In this document: in pieces, positions 51,356 to 62,600 of the stretch
Numbering within the stretch: position 1 is the first letter of the stretch
Layout: each line of letters opens with the position of its first letter
Source of the DNA: Pelargonium nanum
Lineage: Eukaryota; Streptophyta; Magnoliopsida; Geraniales; Geraniaceae
Assembly: GCA_036897485.1 (NCBI GenBank)
Contig: JAYMTF010000051.1
Location: 1-63,562 of the forward strand
Length of the DNA: 63,562 nt
Reading direction: 5' to 3'
Notes under the pieces: generated by a model
Databases searched by the model: none
Seen by the model: the letters and a program-made list of their open reading frames with translations, nothing else
What the model was told of the DNA's origin: nothing
Position numbers and translations under genes: made by a program

Positions 51356-54300
51356 TAAAAATTACACTTAATATCTCCAATAAGATATGTTAGCCAGTCA
51401 GTTCCTTAAATAAGAGTCCTTTTATTACCAAAATATGCTCTAAATATTCACTTAAATAAAGTGCTTTTTATAAAATTACTTTACAAAAGAGTAAAAAAAC
51501 CGAACTTTATCCCCATCCTTACAAATTGAAATTTTAAATACGATATTTTGTCTAAGTAAATTTACTAGCAGGAAAACCCAATTATTACGATTAAAAGTGA
51601 TATTCAACTACAAAGTAAATAATATGTTTGTAAGTGGGTCCCACTCTCATGTTCCAGCTAGGTTTTAGGTTAAATTACTTCCTTATAAAGTTAGGATAAC
51701 CCGGACAATAAAGAACTAAGCTTTTTAGAGTAGTATAATCCTAAATTTTGAATTCAAATCGGATTGACTTTTCTATTGTTACTGCAAAAAGTTTTGATTC
51801 AAGTACAGTCGGTATTTGAGTCCTTAGTGAATTACCTATCCCTCGCTTAGAGCTATAAAACAAAGTTAAACCCGTAATAGGATAGGATAGGAACATAAGT
51901 TAAATTAAACGAAAATGACTCCGGTTTAGATCCGTAATTCAGTAAAAATAAGTTTATGTTATACTCTTTAGCTACCCTCTAACTCGATACCAGTAGATGA
52001 CTGAACAGAGTTTTCTCAACTTAAAGAAGCCCTCTTATGTCTGGCGTAAAAGCATAACTTCGGTGGAAATTATATAGGAGACTCTAGGAGATTGGGGCGG
52101 ATCTATTTTCCATACAGAACATAAGACTCTAAAATAAGTAGTTTACTAAATTATTTGTACTTTTAACGACTGTGGTGTAGGTATACAAATTTTAAGAGAC
52201 GAAAAGCGCTTCTATTATCTATTATATTTACTAGGATCTCCAATTAAGTGAAATAACTAGAGAAACGGTTATAACAAATATATACTTAGTAAGAAAGGAC
52301 CAAAAAGTGTACCAGGGTTCTATTTATGAATTAAAAGGCTTAATAAAAGGTAGGTTTTACAGTTAAGTTTACTCGTATAAGATAAAGCATAAAAAACAAT
52401 TTACCCGCTAAATATACTAAATAGGAGCCTTTACCCTTATCTATTTACAAAAAAATATTTAGAAATATAACGTAGTTAGGAACAAGTAAATTTAAAGACT
52501 ACCAAAAGTTTTACTTTACTCTTTTTTGTAAGCTTATACATAATCAAGTCGTTTTGATAAAATTTTAGGGGAAAAAGTAAATTGTCTTACAACCCTGTCC
52601 TTGACATGGGCGCAGGGTTTTTGATTAAATGCTAGGAATTAAACAATTAATATGGTCCTTAAAAGATTTTTATCACTAGTAGTGACGTACAAATATATGA
52701 CTATTTTACTGCGAAAAATCCTATTATAATAGAAAAGCTTTAAGTTTATGGAGCCCCCTCTTTAGAATTTAGATTTCTAACCAACTTACCTCTGTATTGA
52801 ATTTTATACCTAATTCTAAGATTGGTTAAACTAATATGCCTTACTTAGCTTAGTCTCACAAACACTATTTGTTCGTTCTAGAAAGTTTACGTATATAAAC
52901 CACTAGATATAAAGATCCCCTAAGGATTTTTTAAAGACTTAATAATCCGCAATTCCACAAGATTTTTTGTGCTTTCGGTTCATTTCACTGGGGATCAGGG
53001 TTTCTTAAAAGATAGTTATTAGTATCCCCGCGCAGGCGTATTGAACTCTTTTCATCGAATATAAAACCTTGCTAATACCTGGTATGGCTATTTTTATTAC
53101 CTTTAAAATAAGGAAGACTCTCGAAAAGAGCTTCCATTCAAAATGACCTGATACGCAACAGTTTAGTTATTACTCTAGCACTACTTAACTTAATTCGTTA
53201 TACTTTTTGTAAAGGTTTAGTAATGAAAAAGACCTTAGGATTTCAGATTTCCTATGTAACCAGATTATTAAGTACTAAAAAACAGTAACCCATGAGTTAT
53301 TTATTATATATATTTCATGATTATCTTGATGAGTCAGAATATTCTAAATGAAACTACCTTTACTTTATACTCTATATTCTTTGGACTTGCGTGTTTACAC
53401 CAACCTACTTTTCAGATATTTTGTATACTAGGTATCAAGGGCCCCTTACTACAAAAATCCTCGAGCTGCTCTTGGTTGCGTAGGAAAAATTACTATGCTT
53501 CTTATGTTAAGTTTTGTAGTTTACTATTTTTATATTTAGTTTATAGTGATACCCTAAAATTTAGTCGAATAATACAAGTGTTACTTATGTGTAGGTTACA
53601 TAATGGGCCTCATTCTATGCCTACTGTTCTTTCGTATATCTATATTTATCTCTTTTACGGATTCCCTACTATCTAAGTGTTACATATTTAGAGACTCTAG
53701 CTTTTTAAAGAACTAAGATTAATACTTGGTTTTTGTAGCTAAGTCTAGAGAATACCTTAGATTTAGGTTTAGTGATTTACAAAAGAAGGGGAGGCCTATT
53801 CTCAGTACCCCTTAAAAAGGTCTATTAAAACCCGATTTGGATTAGAATTAGAGTCCTTGTAGTAAATATAGTTTTTAGTTACTCCTTAGTTACTTATAAA
53901 TTAGGGTACACATGATAGCTTTCTTAAAAACGTAATAACTTAATTAATACTGTAAAAGTACAGTAAAAAGTTTATTGTTATCTTTAAATATCTCGGCTTT
54001 ACAAAGAGTTCTCGCTGATTTAGTCTCTTAATTTCTAAAAGTTATCCCTTATCTCTTCATTAGGCTTAGTCTCTCCGTGGATCTAAAATTTAATATGGGG
54101 CTCCCGTGATATAGGTAAAGTACTGCTTGGAAAAGTGGCTATAACATGGGCCTTCAGGGATACATATACCCCGCACTATGTACTATATAAGAGACGAAAG
54201 CCCTGGAAAACTGTACTAATTGAGAATACATTGTATAAATGTACGTTAAGTAGCTAGTTCTGTTATACATGAATTGAGTAAAAGCGCGACCTGAACGGGG

Positions 54301-55417
54301 CTTAGTCTTATATTTCCCTACAAAACTTTAGATATTAGATAAGGGTTTTATCTCTCTTTTTTTTCATTTCTAACTTATTCCTGGACGGGTGAAATCTTCT
54401 TACTCTGGAAATAGTATCTAATTCGGTTTGAACCTACGTATTAATGAAGTCCCACCAAATTACCTTTATTCTAGATTTTTTAAAACTGTGTTATCAATTA
54501 TATATAGCTACGAAAAAGTAGGGAGTGCCCCTCTCCTGAGTAATAAGAATGTAAAACAGATACCTAAGAGTACTACGATCCAGCTCTAATACCAACTATT
54601 ATTGGGAATAAAATAAATGACCCTATTAAAGTTTTATAAAACTAAGTGATTAGGATAGAGATCCTTGCAAGTACTATGGTTAGTGCTTTTCATATTTTGA
54701 GTTATAGCCTAAGCTCTTCCCCAATAGGCTCTTAGTTATGCTTAGAAGTAAACTTATTCTATTTTATACAAAAATTTAGGAGCTCTTGAGAGTGAATCCT
54801 TAAATAAGTAGCTACTGAAGGAAGTAAGAGTGCCTGATACTCGTGCACGGAATTTTGAAATACCTACAGCAGATTTAACTAAATAGAATTATTGTAGCCT
54901 TTGTTTTGAACAGGGTACCATTTATTATATATAGCGCTCTCCGGGATCGCAAAAACACTTTTCCAATACTACTAAGTAATTCTAATTTATTAGGGGATAC
55001 AAAAGCCTAGAATATCTGAGATTTAAAGTTGTTCATAATTTTAAGTAAGTTTCGGTCATATCGAATGCAGGAAATGCTGGTTAGAATTTTTACGCCTATA
55101 AGCTTCCCCACGAGAAAGGAACTTACGACGTCAACTATTCTAAGTTTGTGAGACAAGAATTGGTTATCGGGTCTTTTTGCGGCATCCCGCCGATCATCAG
55201 AATATCGATAACATTTGAGGAATACCTAATTACTCATTTTATTATATAACACGCATACTCCATATATTAATGCAACCTCACTGCTACTAAGTCGAGATGG
55301 TTAGTTATCCAAAGTTCTCCCTTAATATAATAGAAATTGCTTATATAGAATTGTAGTTCTTAAAGTGTATACTTTCCTTTACTTATAAAAGTATACCTTC
55401 TTTTCTCTCTTTCTTTA
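51356..55417. other. no gene confirmed; holds the window's longest chance frame
   Basis: A 119-codon frame (53317-53676, plus) is the longest outside nad2. It is rich in Leu, Phe, Tyr, Ser and Ile, as random AT-rich DNA would give, and matches nothing I know. The hairpin with T-run is at 52591. GGTTTGAACC near 54425 is T-arm-like on the minus strand, without a D-loop in register. Confidence 0.45.
52591..52622 (+). other. hairpin followed by a T-run (terminator-like shape)
   Basis: AACCCTG (52591-52597) and CAGGGTT (52613-52619) pair perfectly around a 15-nt loop, and the T-run continues to 52622. The shape recalls an intrinsic terminator, but plant mitochondrial 3' ends are usually set by processing, often at stem-loops, rather than by such terminators. 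No transcript unit is recognisable upstream. Confidence 0.35.
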
Positions 55418-55489
55418 TCTTATTACAGCTTTTGATTAAGCAAAGTAATTTAAATAGGAATGGTGATGGTTCAAGTCCATTTATCAACT
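55418..55489 (+). other. tRNA-like remnant with an intact T-arm
   Basis: The T-arm GATGG-TTCAAGT-CCATT (55465-55481) has five pairs (four Watson-Crick and one G-T), with a trnK-type loop. Upstream, GATTAAGC stands where GGTTAAGC would be, at the canonical 30-nt interval. The anticodon and acceptor stems are not maintained. The intact T-arm without a decoding arm parallels the trnQ-like element at 44.7 kb. Confidence 0.36.
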
Positions 55490-56234
55490 TTAAGGTTGAC
55501 GTCAGGCATAAAGACTAAGAAATTGAACTGACTTCTTACTTTCATTTCAACCATAGGACTAGCTAGGATTCTTATTATTATTATTATAGTGATTTAGTGC
55601 ACCCTTTTTCTTTCTAGCCTTTTACCTCGCTAACTGGTAAAACTTGAGCTATAAAAGGAATTCTTTTACGAGAGGAAGTTTTTTATATGATACTTTTGGT
55701 ATAGTGCTCCTAAGGTATTTTTAGGTTTAAGAGACCGAGAGAGGACCTCCTTTATAATGAAGCATTAACACTAAGATAACCGCCTTTTTTGAAGGTTCTA
55801 ATCCCTGCTTTAACAATATAAAATTTTAAATTATTTACTAAATACCGGGGTAAGAACTTCGTACACCAACGTAATAGTATAAGGAAATCTAGACTCAAGA
55901 ATGAGCGCCCGCTACTTATAAGCTTTCTCTTCTATCTTTACTAGTTTCAAGGATTTTATAATGTAAGCCGCTTAAATACCTAATAAGGACACCTTAAAAG
56001 CCACTTATACAGATCTAGATACCTTGTAAATTAATTTAGTAAAAAAAAAGTAAAATCACTTAAATAGACATCCTTTAAACTGGCCTCTTATTCCCAGCCT
56101 TAGAAATGAGACTTTTCACTTAAGAAAGTTAGCTAAAGAATTTGTGAATCACTTCTATAAAGAAAGATTTGACTCATACTCTCAAATCCCATATTGAAAT
56201 TTAGTAAAAGTACGTTCATTTAGCTATCAATTAC

Positions 56235-56306
56235 CCCCTGGTCGAAACTCTATTAGAACATTTAGCTTCAACTGACAAGCCACAGGTTCAAATGCCATAG
56301 CAAACT
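56235..56306 (+). other. possible tRNA-like remnant (TATTAGAAC plus GGTTCAAAT)
   Basis: TATTAGAAC resembles GGTTAGAGC and precedes GGTTCAAAT (56285-56293) by the canonical 30 nt. Between them TTAG/CTGA can pair around CTTCAA near the anticodon position. Weaker than the neighbouring remnants because the D-loop GG is lost. Confidence 0.22.
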
Positions 56307-57315
56307 GTCAAAAGTCAAGAATGGTCCCCTTTTGATTAGAATTGAGTCTTCATTTTCTCTAAAGGGTTACGGATATGGTAGTGTACTACAACAACTCTTA
56401 CTTTGGCTCTTCAAGAACTAAACTAGCCAAAGCTTACCCTTTGAAAAATAAGATTTCAAAAACTAGTGAACAGAAGAATATACCTCGAATCCGAATAATC
56501 AAGACGCCGAATCCGAAGGATTAGCTCTTATATAATAATGAGTTACATAGGACTTAGAGGGACAGTATATGTAACTTGCTTCACTAATTTTCAATACACG
56601 TATCATTATAATGCAAAATAAGTACTTATTAAGTAGGATTAAATCCCCTATAAGAAAATTCTCTTCTTTAGAGATATTGGATTTAAATAACAAAGGGTAA
56701 GCTATATGCCTCCTTTGAATTTAGTTATTTCTTTAGTTTACAAATTTTTTGAATATGAAACCCATACTACATCTAATCTTAGGAATCCTATTCTTGTTAA
56801 GTTAGCTCTGTAAGTGAAAATAAGCAGGGATGCAGGTATTCAAAAAAGAGTGTTAATCTCATTATTAGAAACTTAAGGTATTAGTTCTCAAGAATATAGT
56901 TTAAGCTCTATAATTGTAATTTCACGTATTAAATAAAATTAACGTGTATATAATGATGCCCTTAACGAGAACAAGCAATTAAGTACGAAGGTTTTTTAAA
57001 TCACAAGGGTGACTGCATGGCTAAAGTTCTGAATTTCAGGCATACCTGTTAACAGGGCTCAGTAAAGATAAAAACTCAATTTTACAAGCATTAAAAAAGA
57101 CATAAATGTTGAGGGCATGTGTCAACTTCTTAACGTTAAAAATTAATGTAAGTTTCTTGGTTAGTGCTTTTCTTAATTTTCATTTTAGCAATGGACACAA
57201 AGAGTCGAAATTCTAAGATAGCGAAAAGAGAAACCATCACGTAAGTAACTCAGTGCTACAGGTACTACAAAATTAAAATGACAACAAAAAGCGCTCGAAT
57301 TATCAAAAACTTAAA
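56307..57315 (+). other. spacer and 5' flank of nad2
   Basis: A 64-codon minus frame (56499-56693) looks like chance. The last 300 nt before nad2 have a more varied wording than the distal spacer and probably include the nad2 5' UTR and promoter. GACATAAATG near 57110 loosely resembles the CRTA-type plant mitochondrial promoter core, too weakly to call. No ribosome-binding motif is expected or seen. Confidence 0.4.
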
Positions 57316-57860
57316 ATGTTTAATCTTTTCTTAGCGGTTTTTCCGGAAATCTTTCTAATTAATGCAACCTTCATCTTACTGATTCATGGGGTTATCTTTA
57401 GTACTTCAAAGAAACATAATTATCCGCCCTTAGTCAGTAATGTAGCCTGGTTGGGCTTACTGAGTGTTCTAATCAGTTTGCTTCTGCTGTCGTCTGGTGC
57501 ACCCCTTCTAACTATGGGTCATTTCTTCTGGAATTCTTTTTTTCGTAGGGACAATTTTACCTATTTCTGTCAAATCCTTCTTTTGTTGAGTGCGGCCGGT
57601 ACGATTTCTATTTGTTTTGCTTTCTTCGAAGAAGAGAGATTTGATGCTTTTGAATTCATTGTCTTAATTCTCTTGTCGACTTGCAGTATGCTCTTTATGA
57701 TTTCAGCTTATGATTTAATTTCTATGTATTTAGCTATTGAGCTTCAAAGTTTATGCTTTTATGTGATGGCAGCCTCAAAACGAAAGTCTGAGTTTTCCAC
57801 AGAAGCTGGCTTGAAATATTTGATCCTAGGTGCATTCTCCTCCGGAATCTTATTGTTTGG
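57316..57860 (+). CDS. nad2: nad2 exons a+b, fused (NADH dehydrogenase subunit 2, N-terminal 182 residues; trans-spliced gene)
   Basis: Encodes the N-terminal part of ND2, an antiporter-like proton-pumping subunit in the membrane arm of respiratory complex I in the inner mitochondrial membrane. The translation begins MFNLFLAVFPEIFLINATF and reads without a stop through RRDNFTYFCQ, ERFDAFEFIVLILL, YLAIELQSLCFYV and EAGLKYLILGAFSSGILLFG, all familiar plant ND2 blocks. About six hydrophobic segments are visible (roughly residues 4-28, 44-62, 81-103, 111-131, 133-152, 168-181). Glu142 in LAIELQSL fits the conserved membrane glutamate of this family. Length is exactly 545 nt, the usual exon a (153) plus exon b (392), ending two bases into codon 182 where plant exon b stops. 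The exon a/b intron (nad2i156) is absent. Codon 166 is already TTG (Leu), where many plants encode TCG and edit it. Exons c-e are not in the window, so the product needs trans-splicing. The ATG at 57316 is the family start. Confidence 0.96.
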
Positions 57861-58430
57861 GTACGACTGGCAAACTGCACATAAAAGCTGAGAATCTCGG
57901 TCTAATACCACGCCCTCAAAAGAGTTGGTGGTAGGAAGAGATTAAGCTAGAATAATTCCGAAGGTGTAACCTAGACAACGCGAAAAAAGGCCCGAGAACT
58001 CAAAACTAGAGGAACGACCCGTCGGTGAACCAAATTCCGACCCAGCGCCTTATGGGTTTTCCAAGTCTGAAGGGATACAGTACCAAATCTCGACTCCTAC
58101 CGGAATCTTATATTATTGCAGCCCAGCCAGGAATGGCCATTTGTGGGATACCACCTCTGGTTAAAGAGGTCCCTTTTAAGACATTTATATGTTCACAGGG
58201 GCTAGAAAGACTTGGGTTTATAAAGTTTACCTATTCGCTGGTAAAACAGAAGGACCTGATCAGAGTAATGTTGAATTTCTTTTCCCTTGGCTTAACTTAG
58301 CATGGGCCGCCCACTTTCCCACACACGGGATTATCCGCTGCTTACCTGTCTGATCCCATCATACACTCTGCTTGTAAAGAAAACTAAACGACCGACTAAG
58401 TTCCGGTCCGTCCCGAAAGGTAACCCTTAA
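57861..58430 (+). other. nad2: 5' half of trans-spliced group II intron nad2i542 (downstream of nad2 exon b)
   Basis: Starts with GTACGACTGG, a group II 5' splice-site form (canonical GUGYG, here GTACG), exactly where plant exon b ends. The following bases to about 58430 are visibly richer in G+C than the flanks and read like plant nad2 intron domain I sequence (for example CCGAAGGTGTAACCTAGACA, GACCCGTCGGTGAACC). No exon c follows. Composition falls back to AT-rich after about 58430, so the 5' half-intron transcript is inferred to end beyond that point. The break in this intron is normally in domain IV; the partner half, with domains V-VI and exon c, must lie elsewhere. The 91-codon open frame at 58025-58300 lies wholly inside this RNA and is taken as spurious. 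The 3' limit is approximate. Confidence 0.85.
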
Positions 58431-59040
58431 ATATATTTTATTTTAGAATAACAAGACCAATTCAAAGCTGCTCAAAATCCAGAGATACTCAGGGCTTAGC
58501 TTAAATAATTTTGCTCCTAATAATTCTAATTTCTATAAACTAAACGTTTTAAGACTCATTTGTTCCTATTCAAATTTTTTAAGGAGAGCAAGAGTCAGAA
58601 AAACGCCTTGCCTTATAGCCTCTTAAACTAAATTGACATCAAAAGGAATAAAGGCTGAGAATTGAGGAGTATGGATTCCTTATAGAAAAACGAAGTGACT
58701 ATCTAGAATACCTTAAAACACGAGTTTAGAGGTCTCTTAAGGTTAGATACAGCCCGCACTTAGCACCTTGCTTTACTAAAATGAGAGTATGAAAGCAGCC
58801 TTACGAACTAGGAAACAAAACCCTACTACTTGACTACTTGTCCTACTAGAAACAGAGCTTCTTTGTCATTCACTTCCCTACTTCATTACCAATTTTTAAG
58901 TACTTAAACTAAATAAGATACATTCGATTTTACAGATAGGAAGAATCGACTGGAACCCACAAAATATGTATAAGAATCAATCTCCTTTTTTAGACAGATC
59001 AACAAGAGTAAGCTACAAGAAGAAGACCCCAACTTGCGTT
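58431..59040. other. spacer downstream of the nad2 half-intron
   Basis: Composition returns to AT-rich at about 58430. No frame, repeat or RNA motif is recognised. The 3' end of the trans-splicing precursor may lie here. Confidence 0.4.
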
Positions 59041-59110
59041 GCCTTAGAAACGAATTTCCTTGTTTTCGATTAAGGAAAGCACTCTAACTCAACTACCAGA
59101 TAAGAGAGAG
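59041..59110 (-). other. tRNA-like trace with a 7-bp hairpin
   Basis: Minus-strand GGTAGTTGAGTTAGAGTGC resembles a D-arm end (GTTAGAGC). It is followed by a perfect 7-bp hairpin TTTCCTT...AAGGAAA (plus arms 59055-59061 and 59072-59078, 10-nt loop) near the anticodon position, then AAATTCGTTTC where a T-loop would be. The loop is too long and the T-arm is poor, so a functional tRNA is unlikely. It lies about 600 nt beyond the nad2 half-intron. Confidence 0.25.
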
Positions 59111-59363
59111 AATCCAAAGGAATACACCCTATAAAATCTTGCGTAAGACCCGTATAAAGAACCCCTACAAATGGATATTCCCTATTAATTAAGATTTTAA
59201 GGATAGCTTCAGAAGTAAGTAAAATACTTGTAAATTGATATTAATTTAAGATTGCTAGGACATACTCTTGAAAAGCAAACCCTAAGCCTTAGGAAGAGGT
59301 GTTTTCTACTGTACTCTTAATACCTGTAATTTAAAGAGTAAAAAGGGAGGAATCTAGCCTTTC

Positions 59364-59606
59364 AGTCAGCAGCGGATGCGAAATCTAAGCACGAAATATA
59401 AAGGTAAGACAGCTCTTCGATATTATAAAAATCTCTATAACAACTGTGCAGAGCTTCACAATCCAGGAGGACTACTGACACTGGCAGAACCGTTGTTAAC
59501 AGAGAACCTATTCCTATATCTAGAAAATAGACTCAAGCCAGTATCACCACGAGTATGTGTGCCTCTTAAAGGGAAACTCTTTTATTCATATGAAGTCCTA
59601 AACTAA
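59364..59606 (+). other. higher-G+C island with a 76-codon open frame, unidentified
   Basis: Composition rises to about 41% G+C against one third around it. A frame from ATG 59376 to TAA 59604-59606 codes for 76 residues, including YYKNLYNNCAELHNPGG and RLKPVSPRVCVPLKGKLFY. The amino acid mix is less biased than in the chance frames nearby. I recognise no family. A fragment of an imported or older gene is possible; a frame of this length alone is within chance. Nothing upstream looks like a promoter. Confidence 0.3.
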
Positions 59607-62600
59607 GGATTAAATAAATTGAAACATTTAAAAAACTCTAAGCAAGATAAAAAGGAAATAAAAAGGAAGGCTTAAAAAAAGGTAATACTCAAACTCGAAA
59701 TAGACTTAATGGATTTGATATTAAAAAGGTGCTCTAAGGCTCTTATTAGTTACTCATACTCAGGTAGTTGTAACAAGTGTTTCTCTCTTTATTGTTGGCA
59801 GGAGGAGTCCATGTAGGACTTAGTTCCAGCTACAATTAAGCCCCTTGATGTACTTGTGAATCAAGTTTTTTTCTTTTTTGGGAATCCAATATCCCATCAG
59901 GAGACTTAAAAGTATTATGTTTAGATAATGCATAAATACGACTTTGTATCTTCTCTTCTTATTATTCAAAATCTTATGCCATAAAGATTCTGCACGGCTG
60001 TTAACTAGGATAAAATACAGTAATGTAAGCGTTTTTGTTATAGGATTTTTGGGAGCGCTCTTCTTTAATTAGAACTCTTTTTTGTTAGGACTACCGTGTT
60101 TTTAATAAATTGGGGATTTTGCTTTAAACTTGATGAGAAAATCCTTTTTCTTACATTCTTTAGTTCTAGACTGAGTTTTAGGATTTTATTCGAAACAGGG
60201 ATTATACCTTATTTGTCGAATTCAATAAATTCTTAATAGTTTTGCTATCTTTAGCATTTAAGTGCTCTAATTTAATAATATCCTGGGTATTTCTTAGGAC
60301 AATACAACTTATGCAAGGATCTCCTATTCATTTCGGTTTTCTTTGAAATTTTAAACTTACTTCTAGGCTGGTCGGGGTATTGATCCTATGCTAGCCAGTA
60401 CAAACTAAAAATGGCAGTATGGTTAAGGTACGCTAAAAAAATATAATTTAGATTTTCTTAATATATCTTGTGTTTTTGCGGATACTCAATTTCTTGAAAA
60501 ATGCCCTAACTGGGTTATGGTTATACCAACGAGATCCTAATTGAAAATCTAGGATTTTAGTTCAGTTTTCAATAATGGGTCAACCCTTAAAAATCCCTCT
60601 ATGTCAGGATATTCGTGAGGTATCGAGACCTTATTATTTAGTTTAAATTTTAGGGGTTACTCTTATTAATCAAGTTATTCAATAATAAGGAGTACTTCCA
60701 CAATATACTCCATACCACTCTGTCTATAAAACTGCAGAGCTTTCCTTGGACTAATTTCACGAAGTGGGTTCTTACTAGTCGGTGATATAAAAAGTGTTTT
60801 ATACTAGACCAATAACTACAAAAATTATTGTTATATTCTATAAGCTTTTGAATTAGAGTAGGTCTAACATAAAATATAAAATTAAAACCTTCTGACACAA
60901 GAATGCACAGAATTACGTTTTTTCTAATATTTTTCTAATAATAGTGTAGACCCACTTCTATGCATTTTTAAGACTTCGTTAAGCTTTGTTGTTTTACCTA
61001 GTATATCCCTACCTATAAACCCGGTTGTACAGATATTTTTAGTTACAGAAATTTGCAGTACCATTTGGCCTTTTAAGTTTAATGGTTATTTGAAGGTTTT
61101 ACTTTTTATGGTTACTAATTAATAATTACTTGTATAGCCCTTTAAGTATAGTAAATAATTTAAGTAGCTATAGGATACTTGGGTAAAATGGACGCAAAAA
61201 TCAAGATATAACATATTGATATCACAAAATCCTGAAGAAATTTATTTCTTAGTAGGTTTGTTCCTAAAGTTACTTATATGCACTAGGTAGCGTTTTGTAG
61301 CCAAGGTAATACTAAATTCTTTGGCTTTGGGGTAAAGGAATAAGAAATTCTATAGTTGCTGGATCTTAATTTGAACTAGTATAACTAAACTTAAAAAATA
61401 TAAACTTCCTGCGGTATTCAAGAGATCCTGATTTAAAGAGTAACTGTTAAGGGTTTTACACTGTATGCTTTGTCTGACTACACCTGTTGCATTAAGATAT
61501 CCTAAAATCTTGCTGGACTTGCTTAGTATCCCTGTTTAGTATTTCTTTCATACAAATCGAAAAAAGAAGCCTGCTTTTCTCATTTAGAAATCGAGCCTTC
61601 CTAAGCTTTTGGTTTACGAATTCTAGGTTTATTCCAACTTGATTGTCGTGTTCGAGACTCGTATTTGGTTTTTATAATGAAATATAATATTTGTATACAT
61701 TTTGGATTGAGATCATCCTTTATGTATTAGTTACTGACTTTGTTCCTTGATTTGCCGATAAACGGGGTTCTTCCTTTATCGAAAAAGTTGCAGTGTATAT
61801 AAGATTCCTTTTGTAGAATAGGGGTATCCTCAAATATACTAGACATTGGCTATACTCTACGGCTAAGAATTTGGTCCTTCTTACAAGATATGCACACCTG
61901 ACAAAAAGATACTGTTTTCAAAAAGTGCTCACTTTGTTTCCTCTTATGGCAAAGAAGAGTGTTGACATAAACCAAAGAAAACCTAGGAGGGATGGGTAGT
62001 AGTTTTTGTTTATAGAAAAAAAGATCAACAAAAACGGTAGAAATATAAAATTAGTTATATTACCTCGCTAAATGTGTCTGCCAGTCATAACAAAAATATT
62101 AAGTAACCAAAGTCTCGTTTATAACTCAAAGGAAATTTTTCATATAGCAGAAAAGGTACCCCAAAAGACGTAGAATATGTTATAGTGCACGCAAAAAAAC
62201 TTATAATGCTTTTCTAAGCTAAGTATAATAATTTGAGGGCACATGTAAGCATTATGAAATGTCATAAGTAAATGGACTCAATATTTGTCTAATGGAATTC
62301 ATTAAAATCACTAGTGTAAAGTAATAATGATACTTAATTTGGCTAGATAAAACCTTAGTATCTAAGAGCTGGTATAATAGGATTTGTGTAATTGCTTTTT
62401 TAATCTAAAAAAAAGGGGTACTTTAAAAAGATCAAAATCAAATCAACAAAATAGTGTGCGCAGGACCTGCTCGATTACTATGGATTAGTGACGACATAAG
62501 TACTGGCAACAGCTAAACTTAAGTAAACAAATCCTTTTTGACAGCATCCATCCTCAGCCGGTTTGCATGAAACTTAAAAAGTAAAACTTTTTTTATTTAT

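Noticed and set aside
53317-53676. 119-codon open frame, the longest outside nad2
   Set aside because: Its length is about the maximum expected for random DNA of this composition and its residues are those of AT-rich random codons. No domain is recognised.
55571-55590. TTA microsatellite
   Set aside because: Only five or six units; ordinary slippage with no functional implication.
57861-57891. C-terminal extension of nad2 (YDWQTAHKS) before the first in-frame stop
   Set aside because: The exon ends at 57860; these codons are intron sequence beginning with the GTACG splice-site motif.
58025-58300. 91-codon open frame after nad2
   Set aside because: It lies wholly inside the 5' half of the nad2 trans-spliced intron, whose conservation is explained by RNA structure.
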